A DNA stretch of 64,000 bases from Anas platyrhynchos (lineage: Eukaryota > Chordata > Aves > Anseriformes > Anatidae): NCBI RefSeq assembly GCF_047663525.1, contig NC_092611.1:8407001-8471000 (forward strand). The letters run 5' to 3'. Positions 22,222-35,265 of the stretch are shown here, one piece after another; the first letter of the stretch is position 1, and each line of letters begins with the position of its first letter. Under the pieces are notes generated by a model. It was given only the letters and a program-made list of their open reading frames with translations. It made no database searches and had not been told where the DNA came from. The position numbers were made by a program, and so were the translations under genes.

Positions 22222-25200
22222 CTGGCAACAGGTGCAGAGCAATACATCAGGCAGAGAAAATGTCACTCGGCAGGGATCCTTCATCTCCAGAGACACAGCA
22301 TTTCTCTCAGCTCCTGCGTCTGGATGTCAGGGAAGGCTGGAGCCAGCTTTGCTGCCTGTGTCACTGATCAGTAGGGTCTGCCACCTTCCAGGACAAGTAT
22401 GCCATCAACACATAGCCTTGACTGAAAAATATCATGACTTAAAAACACGAACGTGAAATGGATGAAAACAGAGCATTTACGAGGAGGGAGAACATGGTAG
22501 TTTCCCGGAGAGAATCTCACCACCAGCAACCCTGGTAAATCCCTTTTTAGGGACACTCATTCACTGTCTTGAGGGATGCACGCTTGCACATTTTTCTTAA
22601 TAAAAGTGACTTTAAAAAGCTTTCTGGCAAATTTGCATATTGCTCCTCTTCTTCTTCCATGGATAACCTCCTGAAATATAATAAAGATTTCACTTTCCAA
22701 TCTAGATTCATTAAAGGATGCCCAGAAGGGAGAAATAATAAGGTATCACTTTACAGCCCAAATAAAACACAGAAAGATATGGACTATAATGTATATTTCA
22801 AGCTTTAGGTTGAGATAATTCATACATCACTCCCAGTTAAGAAACGGAGATGGTGCTGCGTCAGCACATTGCCTGAAAAATATCTTCTTACAATATTTTA
22901 TGCCTTCTGCTGCTGGATCCCAGTTATCATAGGTCACCGAGTGCTTGAGCACGCCTCCCAGCTGCCCTGCAAGTCATCCCCCTCCCCAGCGGCTGGGCAG
23001 AGCACCAGCAGGGAAAAGGGTTTCAGACTGCACCAGGGCTGGAGGACACGCAGACCTTCTCTCTATTCACTGCCAAACCCAAGTGAGAAAAATCAAAAGT
23101 CAACAGAAGTACCCACATGATATAATAGCTTTTTCCCCACCTTTAAGAGACTTTGGCATCCGAGATGCTTGCAGCTCTGTGCAGCTAATGCCAACCAAGT
23201 TTTTGAAAGGTATTTTGGAGTCAATTCCCACACGTACACACACATAAGACAAAAAATGGGGAATGAGGAAAGAGCAGAGCCAAGACCGTGCCCGGGAAGC
23301 AGACCCTGTCACTGTGTGGAGGGCACAGCTTGGGGCATGGCCACCTGATGCAAATCGGGTCCCCAGGAGGGCTTTGCAGCCTGGGCTGCTCGCCAGCATC
23401 GCCCACGAGCCAGCCCACGGCTGGAGCTGTGGCGCAGAGCACGCAGGAACCCAGACAGGCTGGAGAAGCAGCTGCCTCTGCGGAGCGAAGAGCAGGGATG
23501 TTTCACCTCCTCCCTCAACCTGGCGCTGCACTGATGAAAAGAGAAAGCAGCCACCCACCAGCACTTTTTTCTGCTGTGTTTTCTTACCGAAGGTGTATTT
23601 TTTGCTAAGGCTGCAGAGCTGAGCAGCAGCAGGGCTGCGCAAGTTGCTGAGCGGGACAGGAGAGCGCCTGTGACAGGCTGCAGAGTGCTCATTTATCATA
23701 AGAGCGATTTCCCTACTAATAAAGTGACCTTGTGTAAATAGCTCAACTTTTCAAAGCTATCACATCATTAGTATAGGACACACGTTGACAGATAGAGACC
23801 ACATGGACTGCTGATCCAGGATGAACTACCACAGCCAGAGAGTTATTTTTGACTCGGCTGAATCACTCTATCATTTAAAGACAGAAGGTGTCAGTGAGTA
23901 ATATGCCTGGCTGAAGGACCATTTTCACCCGTTGATAGTGCAGAGGGAGGCAGCACTGGTCAGGGCTCACTTTGGTTGTCCTCTGCAACAGAGGGGCGCA
24001 GCCCCCAACAGCTCTGCCCAGAGGAGCTGACATCTCCAAATCGCTGTCTCCTTGGCAAACCAAGACCTGCAGCAAGAATTGCATCTGCTGCAGTGCCCCT
24101 GTGTTTTCCAGGATGCTACAGGATGAAGCCCTGCAGTGCCCAGTGGAAGCATGTGGGATCTCTGCCTTCAGACTCCAGCACCCACGAGCCACAGGTGGCT
24201 CCTTGGACACCAGTAGCAGAGCACCCCCCCTTTCTCAAGGCTTGCTTGGACACCTCAGATCTGCAGTGAGCAAAAGAGATCCACTGGGTGGGAAGGGGTA
24301 GAGGAAAGGGATGAGCTGTGTGGTTACACGGCACGTAAAATACTGGTAGCTTTTCTGTTGTTGTTATTCTTACTCTCACATCTCTTCTATACTCCTGGCT
24401 AATCCAGTAATCTATTATTTATGTGTAGCCTAATTAAGGTTGTGAGTAGCTTGATCTTTGTTTACTTAAGTATATAGCGGAAGATTGCCAAGATTAAATA
24501 AAATTATCTCCAGGCAGGCAGAGCTAGCTGTGAGCAGCACTCAGAAGGATGGCTGCAGGGCTGGTGAGCTGCCCCTTGCCAATTCAGATGGAGATCACGT
24601 CGGATATTGCATCATACACCAGTGTTGCCAATTCAAGCTTATCTAATAAAGATTCAGATAAACCAGACCAAACAAAACCCAGTGAAGTCTGAAACTAGCT
24701 AATCGAATTTGATTAGCTCTCTTCAGTTTCTGCTTTTACCTTTTACCTGTTAAACCTGAGCATCCATTCTTGTTTAGATACCAGGGCTGTGCATTTAATG
24801 AAATACACAAGGGGCAGGGAAGAGATTTTTTTAAATTATGACATTAAAGACAATTCAGGAATAAGACATTTTTGCAGCAAGACGTATTCTCTTCTAGGCC
24901 AGCTCTGGTGTGTCACAGCACTTGACCAAGTCTGGACATTTGTTAGAAGGCAGCAGAACACGGTGCCCCTAGAAAGACACCAAGCTATGGATACATCAGG
25001 CAGGTGAGCTACAACACCACAACCTGGACAGCGAGGAGCATTCCAGCTGTTCTGCCGGGAGATGCTTGTCATGGCTTCCCCTAATGCCCCTGAGGTGTAT
25101 AAACCTGCAGCTGGATCCACAGCCACCCTGAAATCACAGCTCATATGTCCACGAACCTGCTCCTTCCCTGCTGCCCTTGGGGGGCAGAGACACTGTCACC

Positions 25201-27039
25201 CCGCAGGGCTGCGTGGTTTGGAGGAGCCCACGAGTCATTGCTGCCCTGAGTTATTGCAATGAAGTCGATGGCACTGTTCATATGAGTAACTACTTGCAGA
25301 CAGGAATAAGAGGTTTGCCAGCCGCCCCTTGTGATTTGCACCAACACAAAGGAAACAGATGAAGTATCTGCTGATGTCGACTCCCATTTGCTCAACCACT
25401 TTGTCTTAAAGGAGGCTGTGGATAATGTTGCCTTTTCTGAGCCTCACAGATGAAATGTGCTCATAAAATTGCATATATTATGATTTTTATACTTAACAAG
25501 CTGGATAGCTTTTTTCCTCCCATCAAACCTATGGCAGGAACAGATCCCACGAACGGAAAGAGATAACAAGACTATTACATTCTCAATGTGCACTGCCACC
25601 CTACGTGTTTCCAACACTCGCCAAATTGATCTGTTTGGACCCATTTTAAATATAAATATTGTTAGGCTCTGTGTTAAATGTGTATGCAATGCATTTTATG
25701 AAACCTTTAACAAATTCTGTGCAAAAGAATATGTTTTCCCATATGGGCTGCTTAAAGAAAGGCAGATGTGAGGTAATCCAAATCCTTCATATGCTGCTTC
25801 TTCCTTTCCCTTCCTTTTGGCAAACTATTTCAGGCAAAGACAAATATTGTATCAAAGAGTTATGGAAATAAACATGAATATAGCTCAAGGGCATAAGTAA
25901 ATTTCTGGAATATTTTCTGAGTGCAATTAATAGGTAATGTTGGAGGGGGGGAGAAGCACCAAAAATATGCCCGAGGAAGCTAATTTTATTGTGCAGACTG
26001 TGCTCTGGGAACCAGGGAGTGGGAGCTGTGCTAAGCAACATTAGTCAGGATGGAGTCTTAATAGGCTGCAGAAAAAGACAAAGAAACCCAAGTCAGGAGT
26101 TCAGGGGAGAATGTTTAACACTCCTGCGGCGAGCTGAAGCCAGCCAGGGGCTCCCTCCTTCCGCTGCTTGAGGCGGGTGGGATGGCTCAGCCCCCAGCTG
26201 GCACAGACCAGGCTCTCTATGCTCAGCTCTACGCTTTCCCCTGCACTGCTCAGAGCCAGGCTCTTAGAATTATTCAGGAACAGAGGGTCTGGCCTCAGCA
26301 GCTGCTGACATTGCATTCATAAGGGCCCAGGACTCTGGGACACAACTTGCTCAAAGTCAGATGGAAAGACCCCGTGCAAGAGGAGGAGGTGAGGACCTCA
26401 TCTCGCCAGCAGCACGTCCAGGCAGTGGATGGCCACCTCCTGAGCGTAAAGAAACATCTGGAGGCTGCAACGTTTGTTCTGGACCCTGCTCACATGAATG
26501 ATGCACTAAGACAATTTTCTGCCTTATCATAAATTCTGCAGACTCATGAACTTTACAGTCTATGAAGCACGCACTATATGGGAACTACTTATCTTGTGCT
26601 GAAAGCAATATAAAAACAGATGGCAAAGATTGTATCCAGAGATAAATCAACAGTGCTTCTGCCACTTTGTCCACAGACATCTCTGATACAGCAGGACTCC
26701 CTGACACCCAGGGCACTCAGCTGGCGAGCACACTGCCAGGGCAACTGAACCAGAGCAAGGAAGGGCTCTGCTGTGAAAGCAGCCCGGTCCCTTCCCTTCT
26801 AGAAGAAACCAACAGTGTGCCCACCGCCCACCCACATGCTTCCACCCTCCAGAAAACCACAGTGTAAACAGAGGAAAAGCCCTGCTGCCCACAGGGGGCC
26901 TTGCACAACCCTACCTCTAACTCCCAGAGCAAAAAAAACAAGTGCCAGAAGCAGAAGAGAAAACACCAGTACCTAGCAGCATCACCCTCAAAAATGGATG
27001 TTCTTACAAGAAAAATAAATAAATATATTGCTCACCTGC

Positions 27040-27210
27040 CTGGTTACGCAGTTCATTAATAGCCTGCAAACATTAAACCAGATGTTGTGTTTTATCACTT
27101 GACTCAGATCATTATGACTTTATTTCTGATGGGCCCTGAATAAATGAAATGCAGTTATAAAGGTTATTTAACTATTAAAACAGCTATTAATTAAAGTTCG
27201 CCAAATCTTG
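27040..27210. promoter_or_regulatory. AT-rich enhancer-like block with AP-1 site
   Basis: A dense block of AT-rich motifs: TTCATTAATAG, a perfect AP-1 core TGACTCA (27100-27106), AATAAATGAAATGCAG, and GCTATTAATTAAAG. There are no simple repeats and no usable frame. The pattern suggests a developmental enhancer or other conserved non-coding element. Conservation was not tested. Confidence 0.25.
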
Positions 27211-30200
27211 GGGACTCTGAGGACAAGAAGCAGCTAGGTAAATGTCAGTCATTATTTAGTAAGTCATTGTTATTGAAATATGCAGCACACGAGCTGCATT
27301 TCCAGAAGGAGCTGGGTTCTAGCTGGTCCCCACTATAAATATTTTGCACGGGCTTCGTGGGGTGGGTGAAAGGTGAGAGGGTGACTTCACATCAGACCCA
27401 ATACCACCAGAGACCAAAGCCTCGCTCAGCAGAGAACCAGGAGCTGCAAGGTGGGCATCCCATGGGATCTCTGGTGGAGGAGGCCACACCAGGGCTTGCG
27501 GAGTCCTTGGCATCATCCTGAGATGCCCACCTGCATGGACGTGGCAGGCAGCTGCTGCAAGGATCACTGCTGCCTCCACCTCGTGCCCTGGTACAAGTGT
27601 TATTCAGCATTTAAGCCTGACTTTGCTGCTTGCTCTGACCTCGTCCTCAGCAGGAGGCACCGTGCATCAGCTCCGCCGCGTGCTTTCTGTCTACGTAGCA
27701 GCTGCTGCCAGGCTTGGCTTCAGCTGGGCCTCTTAGGGGACGAGAGAAGGCAATAAATCATCGTAGTTACAGCTCTGGCCTCATCCAGGATTTCTAGAAA
27801 CTGTTCTAATGCCAATAATTAACAGAAATAATGCTGAATAAGCCTCCAATGTGTAGGAGCTTTAAGAGTAAAGCAGTTCAGTGAGCTGAAACCCCGGAGA
27901 AAGAAATATGGAGCTGCTCTTGCATATTATTCTGTAATTAGGGCCTGCTGCAACTTCATCTCCATCCCCCTGCATAACGGAGCACACCCATGTGTGTGTG
28001 TTTTTCCTTCCAGTGATAGGAATCAAGGGGAACAGACACCTCAGAAGTCCCATCCCTGTTTTATACACTAAATAACAATAAAACAATAATTGGATTCCTT
28101 TAAGCATGAGGGGGAAAAAGAGAGGAAGAGAGAAATGAATATGGAGCAGAGAACCCAAGCATTAAATCAGGGGATGAAATGCCTGCCAATGTTTTTTTAA
28201 AAACAAACCAAGGAAATGAAAGGGCTGCAAGCAACTGCCATACAGAGACAATAATCACTAATCAAGTCAAAGTTTCATTCTAATCAGTTCAGTTGTTAAG
28301 GGGAAAAAAATAGAGCAATGGCTGGGCTTGAAGAATTACCATTCGTTACTGTCTCACGCCTGAAGATTTCATCATCAGGGCCAAGCACAAGGCTCATTAG
28401 GGCCCTGCTGGCCAGCCCCAGCCTCCTCTGACATGCTCTGGCTTGGATCAAGCCTGGGGAAGAGGAGGAGGATGCAGGGACTGGGGTGACACTGCCACCT
28501 GGGCCAGCCTCCTGCCTGGCTGCAGAGCCCCGTGCTCCAAGGAGGGAGGTGTGCGATGCTCAGCACCCCTCTTCTGGGGCAGAATGGGGGAAAGCAAAGC
28601 ACACTGCAGGCTGCTGGACACCTCCTATCCCACAGAAATGTGCCACGGGACCAATGAAGCTGTGACTGCTGAGGGAGGTGGCCAAGCAGCAGCAGATCCC
28701 CATATGTTGTTGCTAACAGCTGAGTGTTTTTTTTTTTTTTCTGACTTTCAGAAGGACTCAGGCACCAGCCAGGCCTTGGCCATTGAAGTCTAGGCTATGC
28801 AGAAGAATGGGAGACAACTAGGAACATGTGTGCCACTGCCTTCCCATCGTCTGCTTCAATTTCTTGAAAAATCCCACTTACATTGTTTTCTCTAGTAAAT
28901 ACACATTCATTTAACAAGAAATGCAGATGCTTTCAGTGCCGAATCCCACAATCTTGGAAACTCAACTGTAAACTTGCAGGAGTAACTTCAATTGGGCATT
29001 TCTTCTCAAAAAAGGCCATTCGTAGTACAGACCAGCACAGGAAAGGGGTCTAGCTAATGTAAAGACTTCCTTCCTACAAAATAAGAGGCATAAGCTGAGG
29101 GAGAGGACGTTAACACGTGGCAGAGCTGCAGCCTGTCCCTGTGCTCCTGGATTGCTCCAAGCACCCGCAGAGTGCTGTGCAAACAGTAAGGGTATGGTTT
29201 TCAAAACCACTTGGCAGTGTGAGCGCTTCAGTTGAAGGCCGTGCAAGCTTTGTCATCAATTTGAAGGGAAGAAAAGCTAATCCAACAGAGAGTGCTTTTT
29301 AACATATTAATCCTGTCCTGTCCCATGAGCAATGTCCCAACAATTATCTCTGCTGCACAGACAGTGACAGGGGCAGGGAGACTTGCCCACACAAGGAAAG
29401 GAACAATTTTCAGAATGGTAATTTTAATACATATAGTTCCAACCCCCAGCTCTGTGCTTAGAGCAGCATCTGTGCCGTGCTTGATTGCAAACAATAATAT
29501 TGACAATGAGAGTGTTCTCTTGAAACAAAGGTTTGTATGGATATAATGGCACAGATCCTGATCTCATTCTCACTCCTACAAACGTGGCATAAGTTCCATC
29601 AGAGCCACTCAGGTCCAGCTAAGACTGGAAACTCTTCCAGGACCAGAGAACATCACTGGGGCCAAGGACCCTTTTGTTCTCCAGTGGCCAGACACAAGCA
29701 GCAGAATGTGCTTCCCAGCCCTGGGCCAAGGGGAGAAATTAAAACCCAGGCTGATGGGGTGACGTTGGAAGAGTAGGAATCAGAACGAGAGGAGGGCAAA
29801 GAAACAATGAGAAGATTATGAGAGCAAAAGCAAAAGGGGAGGCTAAGGGTGAGAGGAATGAAGAAAAAACAGTGTTATATATGCTGACAGCTATCAATGC
29901 ACAGTAAATTGAGTTGTTTCAGCTCAATATCTGGTACATACCTTCCCTGATTATGACACCACATTTCCAAACCAAAGAAACTAACTCAGATGATTGCCTG
30001 TGCAGATGGAGAAGGCTCTGTCCGCACGGAGCTGGCGAGCAGCCCTGGACCGAAGCGCAGACTGTTCCAAAAGGAATTTTGCTGGTTGATTTATAATTTT
30101 ATCAAGTCCAAGAGGATGCGGGAAGCCCTGCAGGACTTGGCATACTAATGACTCTGTAGACTGTAAGAGTTTGCCTCGGTTGCTTTTAAACACTGTCCCT

Positions 30201-30444
30201 TCCCCAAGCCCCTAAGGCTGAGCTGTAAGTACACAATTTTCCACATTCAGTTCTGTCTTTGGGGCATGCTTTACTCCCTTTGATATTGCATGGAAACAAG
30301 CTTCAGTTCCATAATGATGTGGTTAAGTCAGAACCAACTACTGAAATTGCTTTTCATCTTTTCTCTACCTGCTATGCGGATGTGTGGACCCATGCTAACA
30401 GCGAGGCTCTCCTCCAAGCATCACCCTTGGCTCTCCTGCAACTC

Positions 30445-30562
30445 CCTAGAGAAGTCACTTAACTTCCCAGTGTCTCCATCTGCAAACTAGGCTATAATTA
30501 TTACCTACAAGGATACAGCTTAGAATTGCTTGGGTTAGCTTTGAAGTCCTTAGCGGAAGGGG
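30445..30562 (+). mobile_element. MIR relic
   Basis: The best MIR match in the window. AAGTCACTTAACTTCCC (from 30452) is followed by CATCTGCAAACTAGG, then TATAATTATTACCTAC, then AAGGAT, and further on GGGTTAGCTTTGAAG and TCCTTAGC. This corresponds in order to the MIR passages AAGTCACTTAACCTC, CATCTGTAAAATGGG, GATAATAATAGTACCTAC, AGGAT, GAGTTAAT and AAGCGCTTAG. It lies in plus orientation. It is an old fossil element with no expected activity. Confidence 0.75.
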
Positions 30563-32004
30563 ATGAAGATCCCTCGGTATCCAGGTTGTGCGCCAAAGAG
30601 TCCAGAGGAAGTTGGGATCACTGATAACCTACCAGGTGCCTCCTCATGGGGAGGTGCCTGTTCTGCAGAGAAGGCTTCCTGAGCTATCATGCACCAGCAG
30701 AGGTGGGCCACTACAATGGGGTGCAGTGCTGGGACACAAAGCAAAGATGCATAAGGCAAAGATGCCTGAAACTGCAAACAGGGGCTGCTGCAAGTCAAGG
30801 AAAAAGTATGTCATACAGACCACGCAGGAAAATAGAGTTTTGAGCTCTTCAAGAGTGACTGATGGGCTGGGGAAGCATGCTAAAAATTCATGGGTGAAGG
30901 CTCAGATAGCTGCCAAGTAGACTTGCCTTGCCTTTAAATGTTACATTTTCCTCAAATGTCCACACGTGAAAGCTTACCCCTCTTTTTTTTCCTGCTGGCC
31001 ACCATATCAAACAGTCTGTTTGAGAATGCAGAGGACAAGTTTTGAGATGAGGCTTGATTTATAAGTAAGAAATGATTATACTCTCTGTGATTTACCTTCT
31101 TTGTGTTTTACAACTAGAATAAATTGCAATTCTGAATGTTGCTCTGGAATTATTAGTTATTGGGGGAGAAGCAATACCATGAATCTTGTGAGCTGGTAAC
31201 TTATCCCCGTGGCACATCTTAGACACACTGGACCGGAGGTTTAATTGGGGGCACTGCAGTTTTGGGAGTGAGGAAAGCGGCAATGTCACAGGTTGTGAGC
31301 AGTAAGGGAATTGGAGCTCAAGTCAGGCAAACCGATACTTTGTCCACCTGCTGTAATTCTCTACTTTGCCAGTCTCCAGGGGGGCATTTTGTCCTTCTCC
31401 TTCCTTCCATCTTTCTCTTCCTGTGTATCTAGACCAGGATGGAGGCACCAGGGTGGAAGATTTGTAGTCAAGCAAATCACTCTGGCCTAGGGCCAGACTT
31501 GGTTCTTTTCTGAGTTCAGTTACAGAAGAAGAACTGGACAAATAGGAGGCTTCTACCAGGAGATGCCCTGGAATTACTGCATTACCTGGCAGCCCCCCAA
31601 GTATTTCCTTCACCTATCCTATCAAGTACACCAGCTAAAGGCAAGCCCACACCAAGAAAGCCCAAATCATCTGTAGCTGGTTCAGCCCAGCCCATGTGCA
31701 GCTCAGCACTTCCCACACTACGGCCACCTTCCACCCAGCACCGAGAGGCATCTGTGCATCTCAGTACCCCACCTGCACAACCGCCACCTCCAGCTGCTCT
31801 AGGAGCATAATGCAAAAGTCCTTGGAATAGATATTTATGAAATCAGAGAAACTTATTCTGGAGCTCTGTGAGCACAAGGTTTGCATTTTATCCTGATGAA
31901 CAAAGGTTCATTTCCTTTATGCAATTTATCTTAAGCAGAGATACTTGAAACTGGGCAGAAAAAAAAATGAAAGACTTTATGACAAAGGTGCTGCGGAGTG
32001 CAGC

Positions 32005-32062
32005 ACGCTGAACTTTGAGACCAATAAGGTATCTTCTAATCTATTTTTCTATGAATTCTGCC
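32005..32062 (+). mobile_element. CR1 LINE 3'-end remnant
   Basis: The segment GAACTTTGAGACCAATAAGG followed by TATCTTCTAATC and TTTTCTATGAATTCTG aligns without gaps for about 32 bases to the CR1 3' end, where GGACTAGATGATCTTTAAGG is followed by a CCCTTCCAACC block and ATTCTATGATTCT-type octamers. About two thirds of positions agree by hand. It lies in sense orientation, opposite to the reverse transcriptase relic 330 bp away, so it would be a separate insertion. Confidence 0.45.
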
Positions 32063-32379
32063 AAGCACTTTGAAATCAGTAATAACTTGTTGCAGGGAAT
32101 TTCACAGAGCAATTATATTTTATTCAGAAAAGTATTACCATCATTTTTTATTTCTTCTGAATCTTGGAGGTAACTCAGTCAGAACTCAACACACATTTCT
32201 GGGTGAGAATAAGCCATTGCGTTAGAGCATCATATTTCTAGGGCTGTTTTTTTGTTGCTGTTGTTGTTTTTCCACCTGCCATATGCTTCAAAGAACACTA
32301 TATTTCTTGTCTTTTCAGGTGATAGGTGCAGAGTTTTTCTCCAACATAAACATATGCATGCTTCCCGAAATTACAGTGT

Positions 32380-32710
32380 TAGCTTAGAATAAAGAAATAC
32401 ATGCAAATAGCTCAGATAATTGCAAACAGTGTTCATCATTTTACATTGGTCAAACTGAAAGTCATTTACAAGCCAGTGCCTCTTTGCCAGGCTTTGGTAG
32501 ACATCCTTACAATTTCTCTCCGTTCTCCAAACTTGCCTGTTCTAAATAGCTGTGTGTCATCTACAAATTTTGTTACTTCACTGCTCATTGTTTTTCTAGA
32601 TCATTAATGACTATACAGCCTAGTCCTGGATCTCGTACAAATCCCCGAGGCACACTACCCTTAATTGTCTGCAGCCACAATTTATCTGCTATTCTCTTTG
32701 CTGACATGGC
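32380..32710 (-). pseudogene. Decayed CR1-clade LINE reverse transcriptase
   Basis: Read on the minus strand, residues at 32591-32659 give GSVPRGF, then IVINDLEK. They match the non-LTR reverse-transcriptase block GVPQGSVLGP followed by INDL. After a stop and frame change, KFVDDTQLF (FVDD at 32556-32567) matches the catalytic FADDT box. Then follow WQRGTGL, a stop, and MTFSLTN, matching the conserved WATKWQMKFN region, and finally CKMMNTVCNY in another frame. At least two frameshifts and several stops show it is a fossil. On the plus strand the same DNA reads TGTGTCATCTACAAATTTTG, the familiar antisense CR1 signature of turtles and crocodilians. No ORF1, full 5' part or intact 3' end is visible. 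Confidence 0.85.
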
Positions 32711-35118
32711 CAGCAAAGACGCAATGAAAGCGGTGTCCCAACAGAGGGCCCTTCCTCCAGGCTCACAGTAACTGCAAAAACAATGCAGAGGCAAATAGCT
32801 GCATTCCCTACAAAATCCTTCAGCAAGACAGATGATCAGCTGCTTTCAGAGAACTCAGCAGAAACACACAGGGCTTTGAAATACAAGAGACAATACGAAG
32901 CATCATGGGCTTTCAGAAACCCATCGCTGATGGTAGCAGCATCAGTACCCCAACTCACAGAGGGCAGAGCAGGCTCAGCAGGCACAGCAGCTGCCAGCCA
33001 GCATGCAAGGCTGGAAGTAGGTGGACAGCTGGAGCTGCAGCTCAAACCCCGCCAGTAAGGGCAGAAAAAGGGAGTGAGCAGGTGGAAAGACTGGCAAGAG
33101 GGCATTAGGACAACCAGCACAACAAAACAGGGGATGCACCCAGCACACAAAAACCCAAAACAGCAAGATAATGCTGCTCTCTAGCCAGGAGACCAGCCTG
33201 TCTGTGCTTACCTGGACCAACATGAGCACCTCAAGCCATACACAACACCATCCTACAGCCCACACCAGGGCTCAGGGCCTTAAATAAGGTCTGAGTGGGC
33301 CAAGGGCTTGCAGCTGGTGCCCCACACCTGGCCACAGTCACGGCTGAATGAGGGAGATCCCTGGCAAGCTCTGCCCCAGGGCCACTAGCCCCATCCCCAG
33401 GAGGGGAGGGAGACCAGGAATGGTCCCTGGATGGACAGGGTGAGGGAGGGCTATGGGGCAAGGGAGGACGTCAGATAACTAACTGAAGAGCCCATAAAAA
33501 TCAGAAGTGCGTGTGAATATTCCCAGCGTGCTTTAAAGATCCCAATGTTTTGCTGTTTGGCTTGTGTTCTCCGGAGCAGTGTAAAAGTTCTCTGATAAAA
33601 ACATGATAATTTCCAGCCAGTAATTGTTTTACCAAGTCTCTGTTTCAGTAGTCACGCGCCAACCATGGTTTCCTCAGACAATTAGCTCCTTGCCATTGCT
33701 GCTGACTTTGCGGATCGTTTTGGAGCCATCCTGAGCTCCGAGCGGGGTGTTTAATTGTGCTGACCGGTCACACGGTATTGCTCTTACTTCTTGGCTGGTT
33801 CAGCAAAACCAAGATTCAGTTTGCAACGCGGTTAATATAGGCTACATCTTTATATGGATTTTTAATAGCTTTTCCCCAGCGCAGCCTTCAGCACAGGTGG
33901 TGTGTGCTAAAGCCAGCGCTGGGAGCTCTCTGCCTGCAAGGACGACGGGAGACGCTTTGTAGCTCTCTGCTGTCCTTGTGCTGCAGTGATGGAAATACAG
34001 ATCGCAGCCACTGCCCAACTGTCCTTTCACCTCTGGTTTTGACTTTGGCAAAACCAGCAGTGAACAATATTGTGCAATGATTTGAACACTGGGACGAACA
34101 CTACCTGACAGCTGCTGAAACACCACCAGCCAGGCTTCCTCCGTCCCGATGCGCAGCACCCGCAGAGACCGTCAGTGCAGCAGGTACACCAAACCCCGGC
34201 TGTATGCCAGTGACTCACTCACATGCTGATTGGGAAAAAAATATATATTTTTCCCCTTTTGAGTGATGATTACAGTCAAGAAAGTGACTTAGAAGTGACA
34301 TGTGAGCTTGTATGATGAGTTTTTTTCGATACCTTCCAGGCTGAAAGCAGCCAGTTCGCACATCACGGCACAGAGGCATTCTCCAAAAACCAGCACAGAA
34401 GTTACTGGAGGTCTGGAAAATCAAGTAGCCTTCCATACTGCTTTCTATACCATCACCAGCAGTAAAAATTATACTGACAGTAACTGGCCTGTCTTGATGT
34501 GCTAACATCCAACAACCTCAGTGACACCAGGAGGAGACCACGCAGCTGCCGCCAGCCTCATCATAACCCCTTGCCATACAAGTGTTTGGGGCTGTTTGAG
34601 GATGGAAAACTCAGGAGAAAAGGAGCTCTTCCCTCCCACTCCCACCAAGGAGAGGGGACCTGAATGCCACCCTATTGCAGCCGTCAGGAGCTGGTGCTTG
34701 CAGCAAGCCCTGCCAAACAGCGGCAGGCAGCTGGAGCACGTCCCTGGGGATGCCTGGACACGGGCTGAGTGCTGGCCTTGCAGCCTCTGCTGTGCTCTCA
34801 CATCTGCCCCATCATCTCCTGCAATTCACAGAAACATTTAAGCCTCCTCCCTGGGAAAGCCTATCAGGTTCCTCCTCTGTCAAAGTCAAGTGGATTTAAT
34901 TAAGTCAATCCAATCCAGGCTAGGACTGGTCAAGTTCTCCCCAAAGGTACACGATGGAGTTACCAATGTTTTCACAGGAATTAAACTTATAATACAATAG
35001 ACAAAAATAAAGCAGGCTTTGTACGTGCCGTTACAGCTACCTTTTTTGCATACAATTGAATAAATTACCTTTTGTTATGAAACATTAATCCTCTTTGCTA
35101 AATGGCATAATTCCCCCC

Positions 35119-35265
35119 TCGGATGCGTTGCGAGCGCTGGAGTGCCCTCGGAGCAGGCTCGGAGACACCCTCACACGCAGCGCAATTACCGAAAGAGCAC
35201 GGAAGTGTGCGTGCCCTGCGAGGAGACCGTGCACCTTGTGAAGAGGTCACGAAGTTACGTGTTAC
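35119..35265. promoter_or_regulatory. CpG cluster at the start of the longest frame
   Basis: About 15 CpGs in about 147 bp directly after an AT-rich segment. A plus-strand frame from ATG 35123 (99 codons) and a longer one from GTG 35142 start here. I recognise neither product, and minus-strand frames overlap them. A small promoter island is possible. Confidence 0.3.

Larger units (their letters stand above)
19226..30444. other. Long non-coding stretch
   Basis: About 11 kb of mainly unique sequence. The longest frame is 23100-23699 minus (199 codons), which overlaps several other frames in a GC-rich part and has no recognisable domain. A CpG cluster lies at 22066-22221. AT-rich parts lie around 19980-20100, 21180-21960, 24360-24800, 25440-25960 and 27000-27300. 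Short poly(T) tracts lie at 21912-21926 and 28727-28740. Confidence 0.5.

Noticed and set aside
23100..23699. A frame of about 199 codons on the minus strand
   Set aside because: Overlaps several other long frames on both strands in the same GC-rich segment, a sign of composition and not coding.
26330..26375. ACAACTTGCTCAAAGTCAGATGG, reminiscent of antisense MIR
   Set aside because: Only about 20 bases agree and the neighbouring core (TCATTTTACAGATGAG type) is missing; too weak to list.
28727..28792. Poly(T), then TTTCAG and a short downstream frame
   Set aside because: Acceptor-like only because of the poly(T); the frame is short and unrecognised.
31480..31545. GGGCCAGACTTGG with TCTGAGTTCAGTTACA, resembling a second copy of the sauropsid palindromic repeat
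   Set aside because: The palindromic partner and centre are missing, so the match may be chance.
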